A stretch of 64,000 nt of DNA from Octadecabacter temperatus. Lineage in GTDB: Bacteria; Pseudomonadota; Alphaproteobacteria; Rhodobacterales; Rhodobacteraceae. Positions 34,058 to 42,256 of the stretch are shown piece after piece (within the stretch, counting starts at the first letter, position 1; each line of letters opens with the position of its first letter). The translations under genes were made by a program, and so were the position numbers. Location of the stretch: contig NZ_CP012160.1 of NCBI RefSeq assembly GCF_001187845.1, positions 1,178,001 to 1,242,000 on the forward strand, written 5' to 3'. Below the pieces are notes generated by a model, which saw nothing but the letters and a program-made list of their open reading frames with translations, had not been told where the DNA came from and did not search any database.

Positions 34058-34588
34058 TTAAGACTCCTCATTATTGGCGATGATGAACGCGGGCGACATT
34101 GCCAGCATTGCGGGGCGGGGGGCGTTGCAAATAACGTGCGCCAAGACGTGCGGCTGCAGGATTGCGAGGTCCTTCAGCTCGTTAAGATTCCCAACGACGG
34201 CGGGGACGCAAAGCTTTGAATTCGCAACGGCCACAAAAAATGCGCTCTGGACCTGCGCCCACCGGTCCTGCATTGCCTCGTCAGGCAACCAATCAATAAG
34301 ACGACGTGCGGTGGGTGTCGCCTCGATCCCTCCTGCATACATGCTGTCCGGTGCGATGGTTGCGGCTGCGAAAAGCTTCTCAATTGCACCCGCTGCTACC
34401 TCAGAAGGTGCTAAGGTCGTCACAGCTTCTGCGAGCAAATAGCGGCGGCGATATGCCGGTGCGATAGACTTAGGTGAGGGTGTGGGGGCGAGATGCGAGG
34501 GGGTGATCCCCCCGCGCTTGAAGCGACGGGTGGGGGTAATTCGGCACACACCCGCCGCATTCTCATAATCGTCGATAGAAATGAACAT
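34058..34588 (-). CDS. Hypothetical protein, first gene of the small-gene operon
   Basis: 176 aa. Starts MFISIDDYENAAGVCR. Contains RRRYLLAEAVTTLAPSEVAA and ARRLIDWLPDEAMQDRWAQV, helical and soluble, with a hydrophobic C-terminal third (AVVGNLNELKDLAILQPHVL). Unknown function. The 285 bases upstream (34589-34874) hold its promoter and no gene; they include an AT-rich TTTTTATTTATTGACTATC stretch just before the start. Confidence 0.6.
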   Translation of the reverse strand: MFISIDDYENAAGVCRITPTRRFKRGGITPSHLAPTPSPKSIAPAYRRRYLLAEAVTTLAPSEVAAGAIEKLFAAATIAPDSMYAGGIEATPTARRLIDWLPDEAMQDRWAQVQSAFFVAVANSKLCVPAVVGNLNELKDLAILQPHVLAHVICNAPRPAMLAMSPAFIIANNEES

Positions 34589-34874
34589 TGAGGGCCTTTT
34601 GCGGTTAGAGAGTTTTTATTTATTGACTATCTTTACCACATATGGCAGGGCCGAGTCTCGTTTTTGACAGGAACGGGTCAAAAATGATTCGTTTTGATTT
34701 AGGGGGCCGCACACCTCCACGCCGCTAACGGGGCTACAGAACGGGCAGGGGCGCTGGCACAGCAAGGGCGCAAACGCGGCTGGGACCATTACAAGGCGGC
34801 GCAGGCGTGGGTATATGGAAAGTCTGGATGCTTATGGGTATGAAAGGTAAACCCATTTCGAAAAGGCCATATTC

Positions 34875-35138
34875 ATGAACCCAATTATCGTCATTGTTAT
34901 TTCGTATTTGCTGACAGGCGTTTATCGAATTAGGCAAGATTTCAAGCAGAGCTTCCACAACCGTCCAGCATATGCCCGCAACTCAAGCCGCTTTCTAGTC
35001 GGATTCATGCTCGTTGTTCTGACTTGGCCGGTCATGCTTTACCATGAAGTACGGATACATAAATCCATCGGGCGGGCATTGCCCCTGACATTTGTTTTTC
35101 TCGCCTTAATTGGTTTTGGGTTCTGGCTGAATTCCTGA
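34875..35138 (+). CDS. Small two-helix membrane protein
   Basis: 87 aa with an N-terminal helix (IIVIVISYLLTGVYRI), a basic loop, then FLVGFMLVVLTWPVMLYHEV and LPLTFVFLALIGFGFWL. AAAAGG lies about ten bases before the ATG. The TWPVMLYHE phrase recurs as GWPIFLTHE in the small membrane protein at 38567. Convergent with the integrase, separated by hairpin 8. Function unknown; could be an immunity or exclusion factor by position only. Confidence 0.6.
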   Translation: MNPIIVIVISYLLTGVYRIRQDFKQSFHNRPAYARNSSRFLVGFMLVVLTWPVMLYHEVRIHKSIGRALPLTFVFLALIGFGFWLNS

Positions 35139-35140
35139 TG

Positions 35141-35154
35141 GCCGCGTTAGCGGC
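35141..35154. repeat. TRAC-loop hairpin 8
   Basis: GCCGC-GTTA-GCGGC, perfect 5-base stem filling the 19-base gap between convergent genes, as expected for a bidirectional transcription stop. Confidence 0.65.
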
Positions 35155-35157
35155 GTG

Positions 35158-36243
35158 TCAGGTCACTTCGTTGATCCACTTCCAACTTGCGTACTTGTCG
35201 CCGCGCTCGCGGACGTGCGTGTACCGTTCCAAGCTCTTCCATGCCTTGTGGCCGGTTACGGCGGCAAGCTGAGGCACGCTGAGGCCTTTCTCCGCGAGGT
35301 ATGAAGCCCCTTCATGGCGAAGGTCGTGAAAGTGTAGGTCGTGGATGTCCAGTAGCTTACAGGCCTCTGTAAATCGCCTGCTGACGGTGTCGCCATTGTA
35401 GGGGAAAATCTTTTCCTTTTTGCGTGGCATGGCTTCGATTATCGCGGTGCACGGGTCCGGCAATTCCACCCACGTATCCACGCCGCCCTTCTGCCCCGGA
35501 TTCTTCATCTTGCGGACCAAGACTCTATGATGGTCCGGCTCAAAGTCTTCCCACGTGATCCGGCAAATCTCCGCCTGACGGCGGGTACTGAAAATAGCAA
35601 AAGCGACAACGTTGTGCATAGGCATGGTTCTGGGATTGGACTCCGTGGCCTGCTGGAAATGCGCCATTAGCTTGTCCAGTTCGTCCAGTGTAGGGCGGCG
35701 GGTGCGCTCTTCTGCTTTGCTGACGTGGCCGTTACGGGTCAGAACCCGTTGCGCGTCCTTCATAGCCTGTGCGTCCAGTTCATAGCCCCACAGCGGTCGT
35801 GCGTCTGAGAATACGGCGGCAAGGTGTGAGAGGTAATTGAGGGCGGTGGCGCTTGAGTTTAGGTCGGGGCGGTCGTGAAGCTCTTTCACAAACGTAACGA
35901 TATGTTTGGACTCGATCTTATCGCAGGGCATACCTGCAATATCATATTCCGTACGTATGGTCCGCAGAACCTGTGCCTTTGTCTTCCCAATCGCGGTCAA
36001 AGACTCCTTGATATACTTATCAATTGCATCCCCTAGGGTTACACCTGCATCGCTTCGCTTCTTGGGCGTCAGCCCCAAACGGATTTCTGCGTCAATCTCT
36101 TCTTCGCGTTTCTTCGCCCACGCCTTGGCGGGCTTCGGTTTGTCAAACGTACGCGACTCTTGGTAAGGAGGATTGCGGCGGACAATTTGCGCCGTAACAC
36201 TGGTCTTGCCGCTCTTTAAGGTTCGTTCGCGAAAGGTGGCCAT
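35158..36243 (-). CDS. int: Tyrosine integrase of the dusA island
   Basis: 361 aa. N-terminal arm- and core-binding domains are followed by the catalytic domain with R222 in STRRQAEICRITW, H306-x-x-R309 in FHDLRHEGAS, H332 in TGHKAW and nucleophile Y341 in RYTHV. It is encoded about 110 bases from attR, reading away from it, with candidate arm sites between. This placement is typical for dusA-specific integrases. Confidence 0.95.
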   Translation of the reverse strand: MATFRERTLKSGKTSVTAQIVRRNPPYQESRTFDKPKPAKAWAKKREEEIDAEIRLGLTPKKRSDAGVTLGDAIDKYIKESLTAIGKTKAQVLRTIRTEYDIAGMPCDKIESKHIVTFVKELHDRPDLNSSATALNYLSHLAAVFSDARPLWGYELDAQAMKDAQRVLTRNGHVSKAEERTRRPTLDELDKLMAHFQQATESNPRTMPMHNVVAFAIFSTRRQAEICRITWEDFEPDHHRVLVRKMKNPGQKGGVDTWVELPDPCTAIIEAMPRKKEKIFPYNGDTVSRRFTEACKLLDIHDLHFHDLRHEGASYLAEKGLSVPQLAAVTGHKAWKSLERYTHVRERGDKYASWKWINEVT

Positions 36244-36246
36244 TCT

Positions 36247-36293
36247 GTATGACTCCGATATATTTCGTATGACTCTGAGTCATACTGTATGAC
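36247..36293. repeat. Candidate integrase arm sites, right end
   Basis: GTATGACTC at 36247-36255 and 36267-36275, the inverted GAGTCATAC at 36277-36285 and a partial GTATGAC at 36287-36293. The same nonamer occurs twice at the left end. These overlap the integrase promoter, so binding could also autoregulate it. Confidence 0.65.
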
Positions 36294-36355
36294 AAAACGG
36301 GCGTAAATGGGGCAAAAAGGGACAAAATCGGGCAGGCTGATAGAGTGGAAAATAA

Positions 36356-37372
36356 GTGAATAACCCAATAAAATATAACCTTTCCAGCTCTGCTCGCCTC
36401 AGCGTTGCACCGATGATGGACTGGACGGATCGCCATTGCCGCTATCTGCATCGTCTGTTGTCGCGCCGCACGTTGCTCTATACGGAAATGGTGACGTCGC
36501 CTGCGCTGGTACGTGGTGATGCGCGCCATTTATTGCGGTTTGATGGGGCGGAACAGCCAGTGGCGTTGCAGCTTGGCGGATCTGACCCTGTAGAGCTTGC
36601 AAAGGCCGCTGTGATGGGCGCGGATGCGGGATATTCTGAGATCAACCTCAACTGCGGTTGCCCGTCTGATCGGGTGCAATCGGGCGCGTTTGGGGCTGTC
36701 TTGATGAAACAACCCGCGTTGGTGGCTGAATGTTGCGCTGCGATGATTGCCGCGCAACCTGCTGAAGTCACTGTGAAATGCCGCATTGCTGTGGATGATC
36801 AGGACCCCGAAGAAGTCTTGCCAGAGTTCCTCGCCCGTATCGTTGGCGCAGGTGTAACCCGCGTCACGATCCATGCGCGAAAGGCGTGGTTGCAAGGGCT
36901 GTCGCCTAAGGAAAACCGTGACGTACCGCCGCTGGATTATGATCTGGTACACCGGATGAAGGGGCTGTTTCCGAACCTGCATATTTCCATCAATGGCGGT
37001 GTCGCGACGCTGGAACATGCCAAGGAATTGCTGGATGCAGGCCTTGATGGTGTGATGATCGGGCGGGCGGCGTACCACAATCCGACCGATATTTTGCAAG
37101 CCGCTGATGCCGTTGTTTGGGGCGGGGACATGGGGCGGGACCCCGTAGATGTCGTTCTGCAAATGCGCGACTATATCGAAGCACACATGGCGGACACGAC
37201 GCGTGGCGGTGGCAAGCTGATGCCCGTTGCAAAGCCGATGTTGGGGCTGTTTGCAGGGCGTCCAGGTGCGCGCCAATGGCGGCGCTACCTGTCTGAAAAT
37301 GCCCACCTTGAGGGCGCAGGCTGGTCTACGATCGAAGATGCGCTGGCCGCGATGGAGCGCACTGCGGCTTAA
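36356..37372 (+). CDS. dusA: tRNA-dihydrouridine(20/20a) synthase DusA
   Basis: 338-aa FMN enzyme that reduces uridine 20/20a of tRNA. Landmarks: APMMDWTDRHCRYLHR, TEMVTSPALV, VALQLGGSDP, EINLNCGCPSDRV with the catalytic Cys and VTIHARKAWLQGLSPKENR. The first 13 codons, from GTG 36356 (NNPIKYNLSSS), come from the integrated element; they replace the native start left at 21521. Expression therefore depends on a promoter inside the island's right end. Confidence 0.93.
   Translation: MNNPIKYNLSSSARLSVAPMMDWTDRHCRYLHRLLSRRTLLYTEMVTSPALVRGDARHLLRFDGAEQPVALQLGGSDPVELAKAAVMGADAGYSEINLNCGCPSDRVQSGAFGAVLMKQPALVAECCAAMIAAQPAEVTVKCRIAVDDQDPEEVLPEFLARIVGAGVTRVTIHARKAWLQGLSPKENRDVPPLDYDLVHRMKGLFPNLHISINGGVATLEHAKELLDAGLDGVMIGRAAYHNPTDILQAADAVVWGGDMGRDPVDVVLQMRDYIEAHMADTTRGGGKLMPVAKPMLGLFAGRPGARQWRRYLSENAHLEGAGWSTIEDALAAMERTAA
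36401..36426 (+). other. attR, right attachment site in dusA
   Basis: Counterpart of 21554-21579 with three differences; the 11-base core CCGATGATGGA (36410-36420) is identical. Lies in codons 16-24 of the rebuilt dusA. Confidence 0.85.
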
Positions 37373-37427
37373 CGGGTTGTCGCCGCGCCGTGCTTAGGCA
37401 ATGTTGGCGCAAATCTTGGAGCTTACT

Positions 37428-38246
37428 ATGCCTGAAATGTCTGTACTTTTACCGCTTGTCGGATTGCTTATGGTGATTGGTGCGTTTGCTGGCGTTTTGG
37501 CGGGATTATTGGGCGTTGGAGGGGGCATCGTGCTGGTGCCCGCGTTCTTTTATGCGTTTTCGGCGCTTGGCTATGACAGCCCGCAATTGATGCAAATTTG
37601 TTTGGCGACCTCCTTGGCGACGATCATCGTTACGTCACTAAGGTCTCTGAATTCGCACAACAAAAAGGGTGCGGTGGAATGGGACATTCTGCGTGGCTGG
37701 GGTTTGGGCATTGTCATTGGCGCGATCATCGGCGTGGCCGTGGCGACGCAATTACGATCCGTTGTTTTGCAGGCGCTGTTTGGTGGTTTGGGAATTTGCA
37801 TCGGCTTGTATATGGCGTTTGGGAAATCGGACTGGCGGCTGGGTGAGGGGATGCCGAAGGGTGCGTTCCGCGCGATTGGATCACCGGTAATCGGGTTTCT
37901 ATCTGTGTTGATGGGGATTGGCGGCGGCAGCTTTGGGGTGCCAACAATGACGTTGTTCGGCGTACCGATCCACCGTGCTGTGGCAACAGCGTCCGGCTAC
38001 GGCGTGATTATCGCACTGCCCGCAGTTATTGGCTTCCTGTTTGCCGATATTGAGGTCGCTCCACCGTTAACCGTGGGGGCGGTGAACTTCGGTGCGTTCG
38101 GTGTGGTTGTATGCATGACGCTCATCACAGCGCCTTGGGGTGCGGCACTGGCGCACCGCATGGACCCGAAACCGCTGAAGCGGGTGTTCGGGTTCTTCCT
38201 GATACTGGTTGCGCTGAACATGCTACGTAAGGTTCTGTTGGGTTAG
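37428..38246 (+). CDS. TauE/SafE family sulfite exporter-like permease
   Basis: About 272 aa, eight hydrophobic segments. Two family signatures are visible: GVLAGLLGVGGGIVLVPAFF in the first half and GFLSVLMGIGGGSFGVPTM in the second. ATG 37428 has TTGGAG seven bases upstream and the shorter form is chosen on that basis. Exports sulfite, sulfoacetate or another anion; it is not linked to a sulfur pathway here. Confidence 0.9.
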   Translation: MPEMSVLLPLVGLLMVIGAFAGVLAGLLGVGGGIVLVPAFFYAFSALGYDSPQLMQICLATSLATIIVTSLRSLNSHNKKGAVEWDILRGWGLGIVIGAIIGVAVATQLRSVVLQALFGGLGICIGLYMAFGKSDWRLGEGMPKGAFRAIGSPVIGFLSVLMGIGGGSFGVPTMTLFGVPIHRAVATASGYGVIIALPAVIGFLFADIEVAPPLTVGAVNFGAFGVVVCMTLITAPWGAALAHRMDPKPLKRVFGFFLILVALNMLRKVLLG

Positions 38247-38324
38247 GTGCTAAGGTCCACTTTGCGGACAAAGCTGCCGTCCGCTTGATTGAACTTTTTG
38301 GCGAGTCGTGCTCTAGCAGTTTCC

Positions 38325-38528
38325 ATGGTTAAATTAAAAAATGTCTTGGCCCTTGTTTGCGTTGCTTGCTTTGTTTGGCTTTGCTTTTTTGGCGACTTAT
38401 TACAAGCGGGAGACCCAAAGACCAGCACCATGGTGGTCCTCGGTTTACTTGGCGTGTCATTTTTCGTGCTTCTTTTCTTACGTTTTTCTTCGATGTTGGT
38501 TTGGCTTAGGGCGTTCTTCTCTATGTGA
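38325..38528 (+). CDS. Possible small membrane protein
   Basis: 67 aa with two hydrophobic helices (LALVCVACFVWLCFFGDLL and TMVVLGLLGVSFFVLLFL). No clear ribosome-binding site. A second plus-strand frame (38341-38604, SWPLFALLALFGFAFLATYY) overlaps it and is also hydrophobic, so which of the two is real is not settled. Confidence 0.35.
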   Translation: MVKLKNVLALVCVACFVWLCFFGDLLQAGDPKTSTMVVLGLLGVSFFVLLFLRFSSMLVWLRAFFSM

Positions 38529-38566
38529 TCTTGAACAAGAGATGCCCTTCTTTTCAAAAAGGCTCA

Positions 38567-38863
38567 TCACTTACGCCTCTTATAGTCAAACCACTCATGT
38601 GTAAGAAAAATGGGCCAACCAAACACTAAGAAGAGCTTTCTGATAAGCCAGTGTTTCTCAGGAAAAGATGTGTATGGAATTGCGATGGCAGTAGCGAACA
38701 TTAATACCGTGATCCAAAAGAACATTGTTATTCGTTTTCTTTTTGCGCGCCAAAAGTCATACATCTTAAGTTCCCCCGCAAACGCCACAGCATACCTAAC
38801 CACCCCTAGACAGACCAATAATATAAAGAGGATTCGGCTCAATAACGCATTGATAGCATACAT
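38567..38863 (-). CDS. Small membrane protein
   Basis: 98 aa with three hydrophobic segments (RILFILLVCLGVVRYAVAF, MFFWITVLMFATAIAIPYTSF and LVFGWPIFLTHEWF) and a basic tail. The start is uncertain: ATG 38863 or 38878. The WP..L.HE phrase also occurs in the small membrane protein in the island at 34875. The interval 38247-38908 is more AT-rich than its surroundings, suggesting acquired DNA. Confidence 0.5.
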   Translation of the reverse strand: MYAINALLSRILFILLVCLGVVRYAVAFAGELKMYDFWRAKRKRITMFFWITVLMFATAIAIPYTSFPEKHWLIRKLFLVFGWPIFLTHEWFDYKRRK

Positions 38864-38908
38864 CCGTGCATGACATAGCATTGGCAACATTGGGCTCAAT
38901 GCAGATAT

Positions 38909-39148
38909 TCATCCCTTAAGGCGTGCCGCACGGCCACCGCGACGTTTGGTGATTAGCTTTGTGCGGTTGGACAGGTCGTCCATAACCGCCTTGCGCGCAT
39001 CGCCAGACAAGCTGGACCATGCACCGATTTCATCGATTGAGCGTAAGCAGCCGGTGCACAGGCGCGATTCTGGATGGATCACGCAAATCTTGATGCAGGG
39101 GCTTTCGATCTCGGCGCGCTTCCAGATGTCATCTGTGTCGTCGGTCAT
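38909..39148 (-). CDS. DUF1289 family protein
   Basis: 79 aa with the four-cysteine pattern of DUF1289: ESPCIKICVIHPESRLCTGC, followed by LRSIDEIGAWSSLS. Probably a small zinc- or iron-binding protein. Its ATG overlaps the ruvX stop by 4 bases, a common arrangement in Rhodobacteraceae. Confidence 0.88.
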   Translation of the reverse strand: MTDDTDDIWKRAEIESPCIKICVIHPESRLCTGCLRSIDEIGAWSSLSGDARKAVMDDLSNRTKLITKRRGGRAARLKG

Positions 39149-39621
39149 GACGCGGTCCGCAAATGGCCGAGGCGATCTAGCAGGCCTTGCAGAATGATCC
39201 CAGCGGCGACGTTGTCGATGCGTTCGGCACGGCGTTTACGCGATAGGTCGGCCTCAAGCATGGCACGATCAGCGGCCACGGAAGACAGGCGTTCGTCCCA
39301 GTAGGTGATCGGCAGCTCGGTTAGGCGGGCAAGATTGCGGGCAAAGGCGCGAGTGGATTGCGCGCGCGGCCCTTCAGAGCCGTCCATATTGCGCGGCAAG
39401 CCAAGCACAATGCCCGCCACATTGCGATGCGCTGTGATTTCAAACAGGCGCGTGGCATCAGCCTGAAACTTCGTACGTTTGATGGTTTCAAGTGGAGAGG
39501 CGATCGTCAGCATCGCATCAGACACAGCAACGCCAATGGTCTTGGTCCCAAGATCGAGGCCAACAAGGGGCGCAAAGCTGGGTAGGGCGCCAGCAAATTC
39601 TGTGACGTCTTCGAAGATCAT
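39145..39621 (-). CDS. ruvX: Holliday junction resolvase-like RuvX/YqgF
   Basis: 158 aa, RNase H-like fold: LVGLDLGTKTIGVAVSDAML, VLGLPRNMDGSEG and ITYWDERLSSVAADRAML, with the conserved acidic residues in DLGTKT, DER and ERIDNVAA. In other bacteria this protein trims the 5' end of pre-16S rRNA. Coupled to ccmI upstream (ATGA) and DUF1289 downstream. Confidence 0.93.
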   Translation of the reverse strand: MIFEDVTEFAGALPSFAPLVGLDLGTKTIGVAVSDAMLTIASPLETIKRTKFQADATRLFEITAHRNVAGIVLGLPRNMDGSEGPRAQSTRAFARNLARLTELPITYWDERLSSVAADRAMLEADLSRKRRAERIDNVAAGIILQGLLDRLGHLRTAS

Positions 39622-40841
39622 TCGGTCAGGCCTGCATCTTGTGCTGCGCGACGTACGATTTGAACAGCTTGGATGTCAGCGCCGAAAATTGCCTCGGCCT
39701 CATTAAATACCGTTAATGCAGTTTCATCTTCGCCGAGTATCGCAAGGGATGAGACGAGACGCGCCCAGTCTTGTGGTGGGCCGCCCTCGGATGCGAGGCG
39801 ATCTGCCAACTGACCAACCATGCCTTGGATCATTTGCTGGCGCTCTTCCGGGCTCAGGTCTTCGGCCGCTTCAAGGTCGGCGTTGGTTGGACCGCGTTGA
39901 TCGGGCAGGGCGTAGTCCATACCCAATTGCGCAGCGACGTCGGAAATCTGGCCAGCGGCGAAATTCCAATACATCGTATCTTTGTCGCCGTTTTCCACCA
40001 CATTGCGCCAGAAGTTAAAGGCGCGATCAGGGCGGTCGTTCTGCGCGTAAAGCAGACCCGCATAATACAGCGCAGGGGTGCTTTCAGGGTTGTTTTGCAG
40101 AATACGCACAGTGATTGTTTCTGCCTCAGGCGACACATAGCCCTGCGTGCCGATCACCAGAAAGTCGAGGAGGCGTACGTAGTCAGCCTCAGTGACGGTA
40201 TCCCCCAAAAGGGCGATGGTGCGTTCCTGCGCACGGGCAGCGCGCTGCATATTTCCGATACTGGCCTCAACCTGCGCGAGGTAAGCCCATCCTTGCACAG
40301 CATCCGGACGTTCAAACGCCGCCGCGCGCAAAGCTTGCAGAATTTCAGCGGTCTCAGGTTCAGCCAATGAGATCGAGTCAAATTCGGGACTTTCGGCCTC
40401 TGCCTCAAGCTGGGAAGGGCGGTTGGCGCGGCGTTCTTCGGCAATCGCAATGCGTTCAGCGCGTGGAACATCGCCGTAACCTGCAGCACCAAGTTCCCAG
40501 TACAGCAAACCAGTGCCGGTCAGTAATGCCGCGGCCAAAGTAAACGCAACCGCACGGCTCATCTTTTGTGGAGCGCCTGTGGCATCGGCGCGCGCATTTG
40601 TGTCTGCTGTCAGCAAACGACGTGAGATTTCGGTACGTGTACGCTCGGCCTCAGCCTCATCCAATACGCCACGCGCCAAGTCTCGCTCAACTTCCAGCAA
40701 CTGGTCGCGGTAAATGTTGATGTCTGTGTCTTTGGCGGCCTGAGCGGCGCGCCCGCGCCAAAGCGGGGTGAGCACTGCGCCAACTGCCAGCACACCGAGT
40801 ACCGCACACGTCAGCCCGAAAATGATAAATTCGCTGTTCAT
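39618..40841 (-). CDS. ccmI: Cytochrome c biogenesis protein CcmI
   Basis: 407 aa. N-terminal membrane helix IIFGLTCAVLGVLAVGAVL, a heptad-rich loop (INIYRDQLLEVERDLARGVL), second helix (FTLAAALLTGTGLLYWELG), then a periplasmic TPR domain (AFERPDAVQGWAYLAQVEAS and ALYYAGLLYAQNDRPDRAF). Holds apocytochrome c for haem attachment. ATG 40841 is preferred; the longer frame lacks a hydrophobic start. The other ccm genes are not in the window. Confidence 0.9.
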   Translation of the reverse strand: MNSEFIIFGLTCAVLGVLAVGAVLTPLWRGRAAQAAKDTDINIYRDQLLEVERDLARGVLDEAEAERTRTEISRRLLTADTNARADATGAPQKMSRAVAFTLAAALLTGTGLLYWELGAAGYGDVPRAERIAIAEERRANRPSQLEAEAESPEFDSISLAEPETAEILQALRAAAFERPDAVQGWAYLAQVEASIGNMQRAARAQERTIALLGDTVTEADYVRLLDFLVIGTQGYVSPEAETITVRILQNNPESTPALYYAGLLYAQNDRPDRAFNFWRNVVENGDKDTMYWNFAAGQISDVAAQLGMDYALPDQRGPTNADLEAAEDLSPEERQQMIQGMVGQLADRLASEGGPPQDWARLVSSLAILGEDETALTVFNEAEAIFGADIQAVQIVRRAAQDAGLTE

Positions 40842-41011
40842 ACCGCAAGATGTAGTCGTTTGGCGCGTCCGAAAAAAGGGACAATCGCGTGAAGTGTTGC
40901 GGCCAAAGGGCGCGTGTCGCAAACTGATGTCTTTATGCCGCTGCGAGTATCCTCTTTTTCTCCATACGGCCCAGAAGAATAAGTAGATGATTTAACGTCC
41001 AGGGGACCGAC

Positions 41012-42256
41012 ATGCGCCGCTTTTCCGCTTTTGCCATTGCCCGTGAAGCCACACGTTACCATTCAGGATGGGAACGCCATTGGCGCAGCCCTACACCAAA
41101 GAAGAAATACGACGCCATTATCGTTGGTGCCGGTGGACATGGGCTGGCGACGGCGTGGCACTTGGGCAAGCACTACGGCATCACCAATGTGGCGATCATC
41201 GAAAAAGGCTGGCTTGGCGGCGGTAACACAGGGCGCAACACGACCATCATCCGCTCCAACTACCTGCAAGACCCGTCTGCGGCGATCTATGAGAAGTCTC
41301 GGTCCTTGTACGAAACGATGAGCCAAGACCTGAACTACAACGTCATGTTTAGCCCACGCGGTGTGATCATGCTGGCCCAAACCCACCATGAGGTTCGCGG
41401 TTATCAGCGCACAGCGCACGCCAATGCGTTGCAGGGCGTCACGACAGAATGGATTAACCCTGCACGGGTGAAGGAACTCTGCCCGATCATGAATATTGAG
41501 GGGCCGCGTTATCCGGTTCTGGGTGGTCTGTGGCAGGCACGGGGCGGCACAGCGCGTCACGATGCGGTTGCATGGGGCTATGCGCGGGCCTGTTCTGATA
41601 TGGGCATGGACATCATCCAGCAATGCGAAGTCACGAATGTGCGCACCGAGGGTGGCAAGGTCGTCGGTGTCGATACGACCAAAGGTGCGATTGATTGCGA
41701 TAAGCTGGGGATGGTTGTTGCAGGTCACGCGTCGCATTTGGCGGATATGGCGGGCTTTAGACTGCCGATGGAATCTGTGGCGTTGCAGGCGCTTGTGAGT
41801 GAGCCGATCAAGCCGTGTATGGATATTGTCGTGATGGCCAACACTGTGCATGGCTATCTGTCCCAGTCCGATAAGGGCGAAATGGTGATTGGCGGCGGCA
41901 CGGACGGATTTAACAACTACACCCAGCGCGGGTCGTTCCACCATGTTGAGGAAACCGTGCGGGCGCTCAATGAAACCTTCCCAATCCTGTCGCGCCTGAA
42001 AATGCTGCGCCAATGGGGCGGGATTGTTGATGTGACGGGGGATCGCTCGCCCATTCTATCGAAAACCCCGATTGAGGGCGTCTTTGTGAACTGCGGCTGG
42101 GGCACGGGGGGCTTTAAGGCCATCCCAGGGTCCGGCTTTGCGATGGCAGAACTGATGGCCAAGGGCGCGTCACCGTTGACGGATGAGTTTTCCATGTACC
42201 GGTTTAGGGAAGGGAAGTTCATTGATGAGAGTGTAGCGGCGGGGGTCGCGCATTGA
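41012..42256 (+). CDS. soxB: Sarcosine oxidase beta subunit
   Basis: 414 aa. FAD-binding Rossmann motif YDAIIVGAGGHGLATAWHLG near residue 35, GGNTGRNTTIIRSNYL, and the C-terminal GGIVDVTGDRSPILSKTPI with CGWGTGGFKAIPGSG. It is the flavin-bearing subunit that oxidises sarcosine to glycine and formaldehyde. First gene of the sox operon here; no glyA precedes it. Confidence 0.95.
   Translation: MRRFSAFAIAREATRYHSGWERHWRSPTPKKKYDAIIVGAGGHGLATAWHLGKHYGITNVAIIEKGWLGGGNTGRNTTIIRSNYLQDPSAAIYEKSRSLYETMSQDLNYNVMFSPRGVIMLAQTHHEVRGYQRTAHANALQGVTTEWINPARVKELCPIMNIEGPRYPVLGGLWQARGGTARHDAVAWGYARACSDMGMDIIQQCEVTNVRTEGGKVVGVDTTKGAIDCDKLGMVVAGHASHLADMAGFRLPMESVALQALVSEPIKPCMDIVVMANTVHGYLSQSDKGEMVIGGGTDGFNNYTQRGSFHHVEETVRALNETFPILSRLKMLRQWGGIVDVTGDRSPILSKTPIEGVFVNCGWGTGGFKAIPGSGFAMAELMAKGASPLTDEFSMYRFREGKFIDESVAAGVAH

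Larger units (their letters stand above)
21554..36426. mobile_element. dusA-integrated genomic island (satellite-like, carries restriction operon)
   Basis: Bounded by imperfect 26-base direct repeats within dusA. It encodes a tyrosine integrase adjacent to the right end, a PrtN-like protein adjacent to the left end, a serine recombinase, an AAA+/primase-like protein, a restriction-modification operon and several small genes. There are no head, tail, portal or terminase genes, and no conjugation genes, so it is not a complete prophage or ICE. The right end supplies a replacement start for dusA. Host housekeeping genes resume on both sides. Confidence 0.88.

Noticed and set aside
21554..36426. 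Complete prophage
   Set aside because: No terminase, portal, capsid, tail or lysis genes are recognisable; satellite or genomic island is the better fit.
38243..38557. Minus-strand 104-aa frame
   Set aside because: Lys/Thr-rich with no domain or ribosome-binding site; overlaps two hydrophobic plus-strand frames that are somewhat more plausible.
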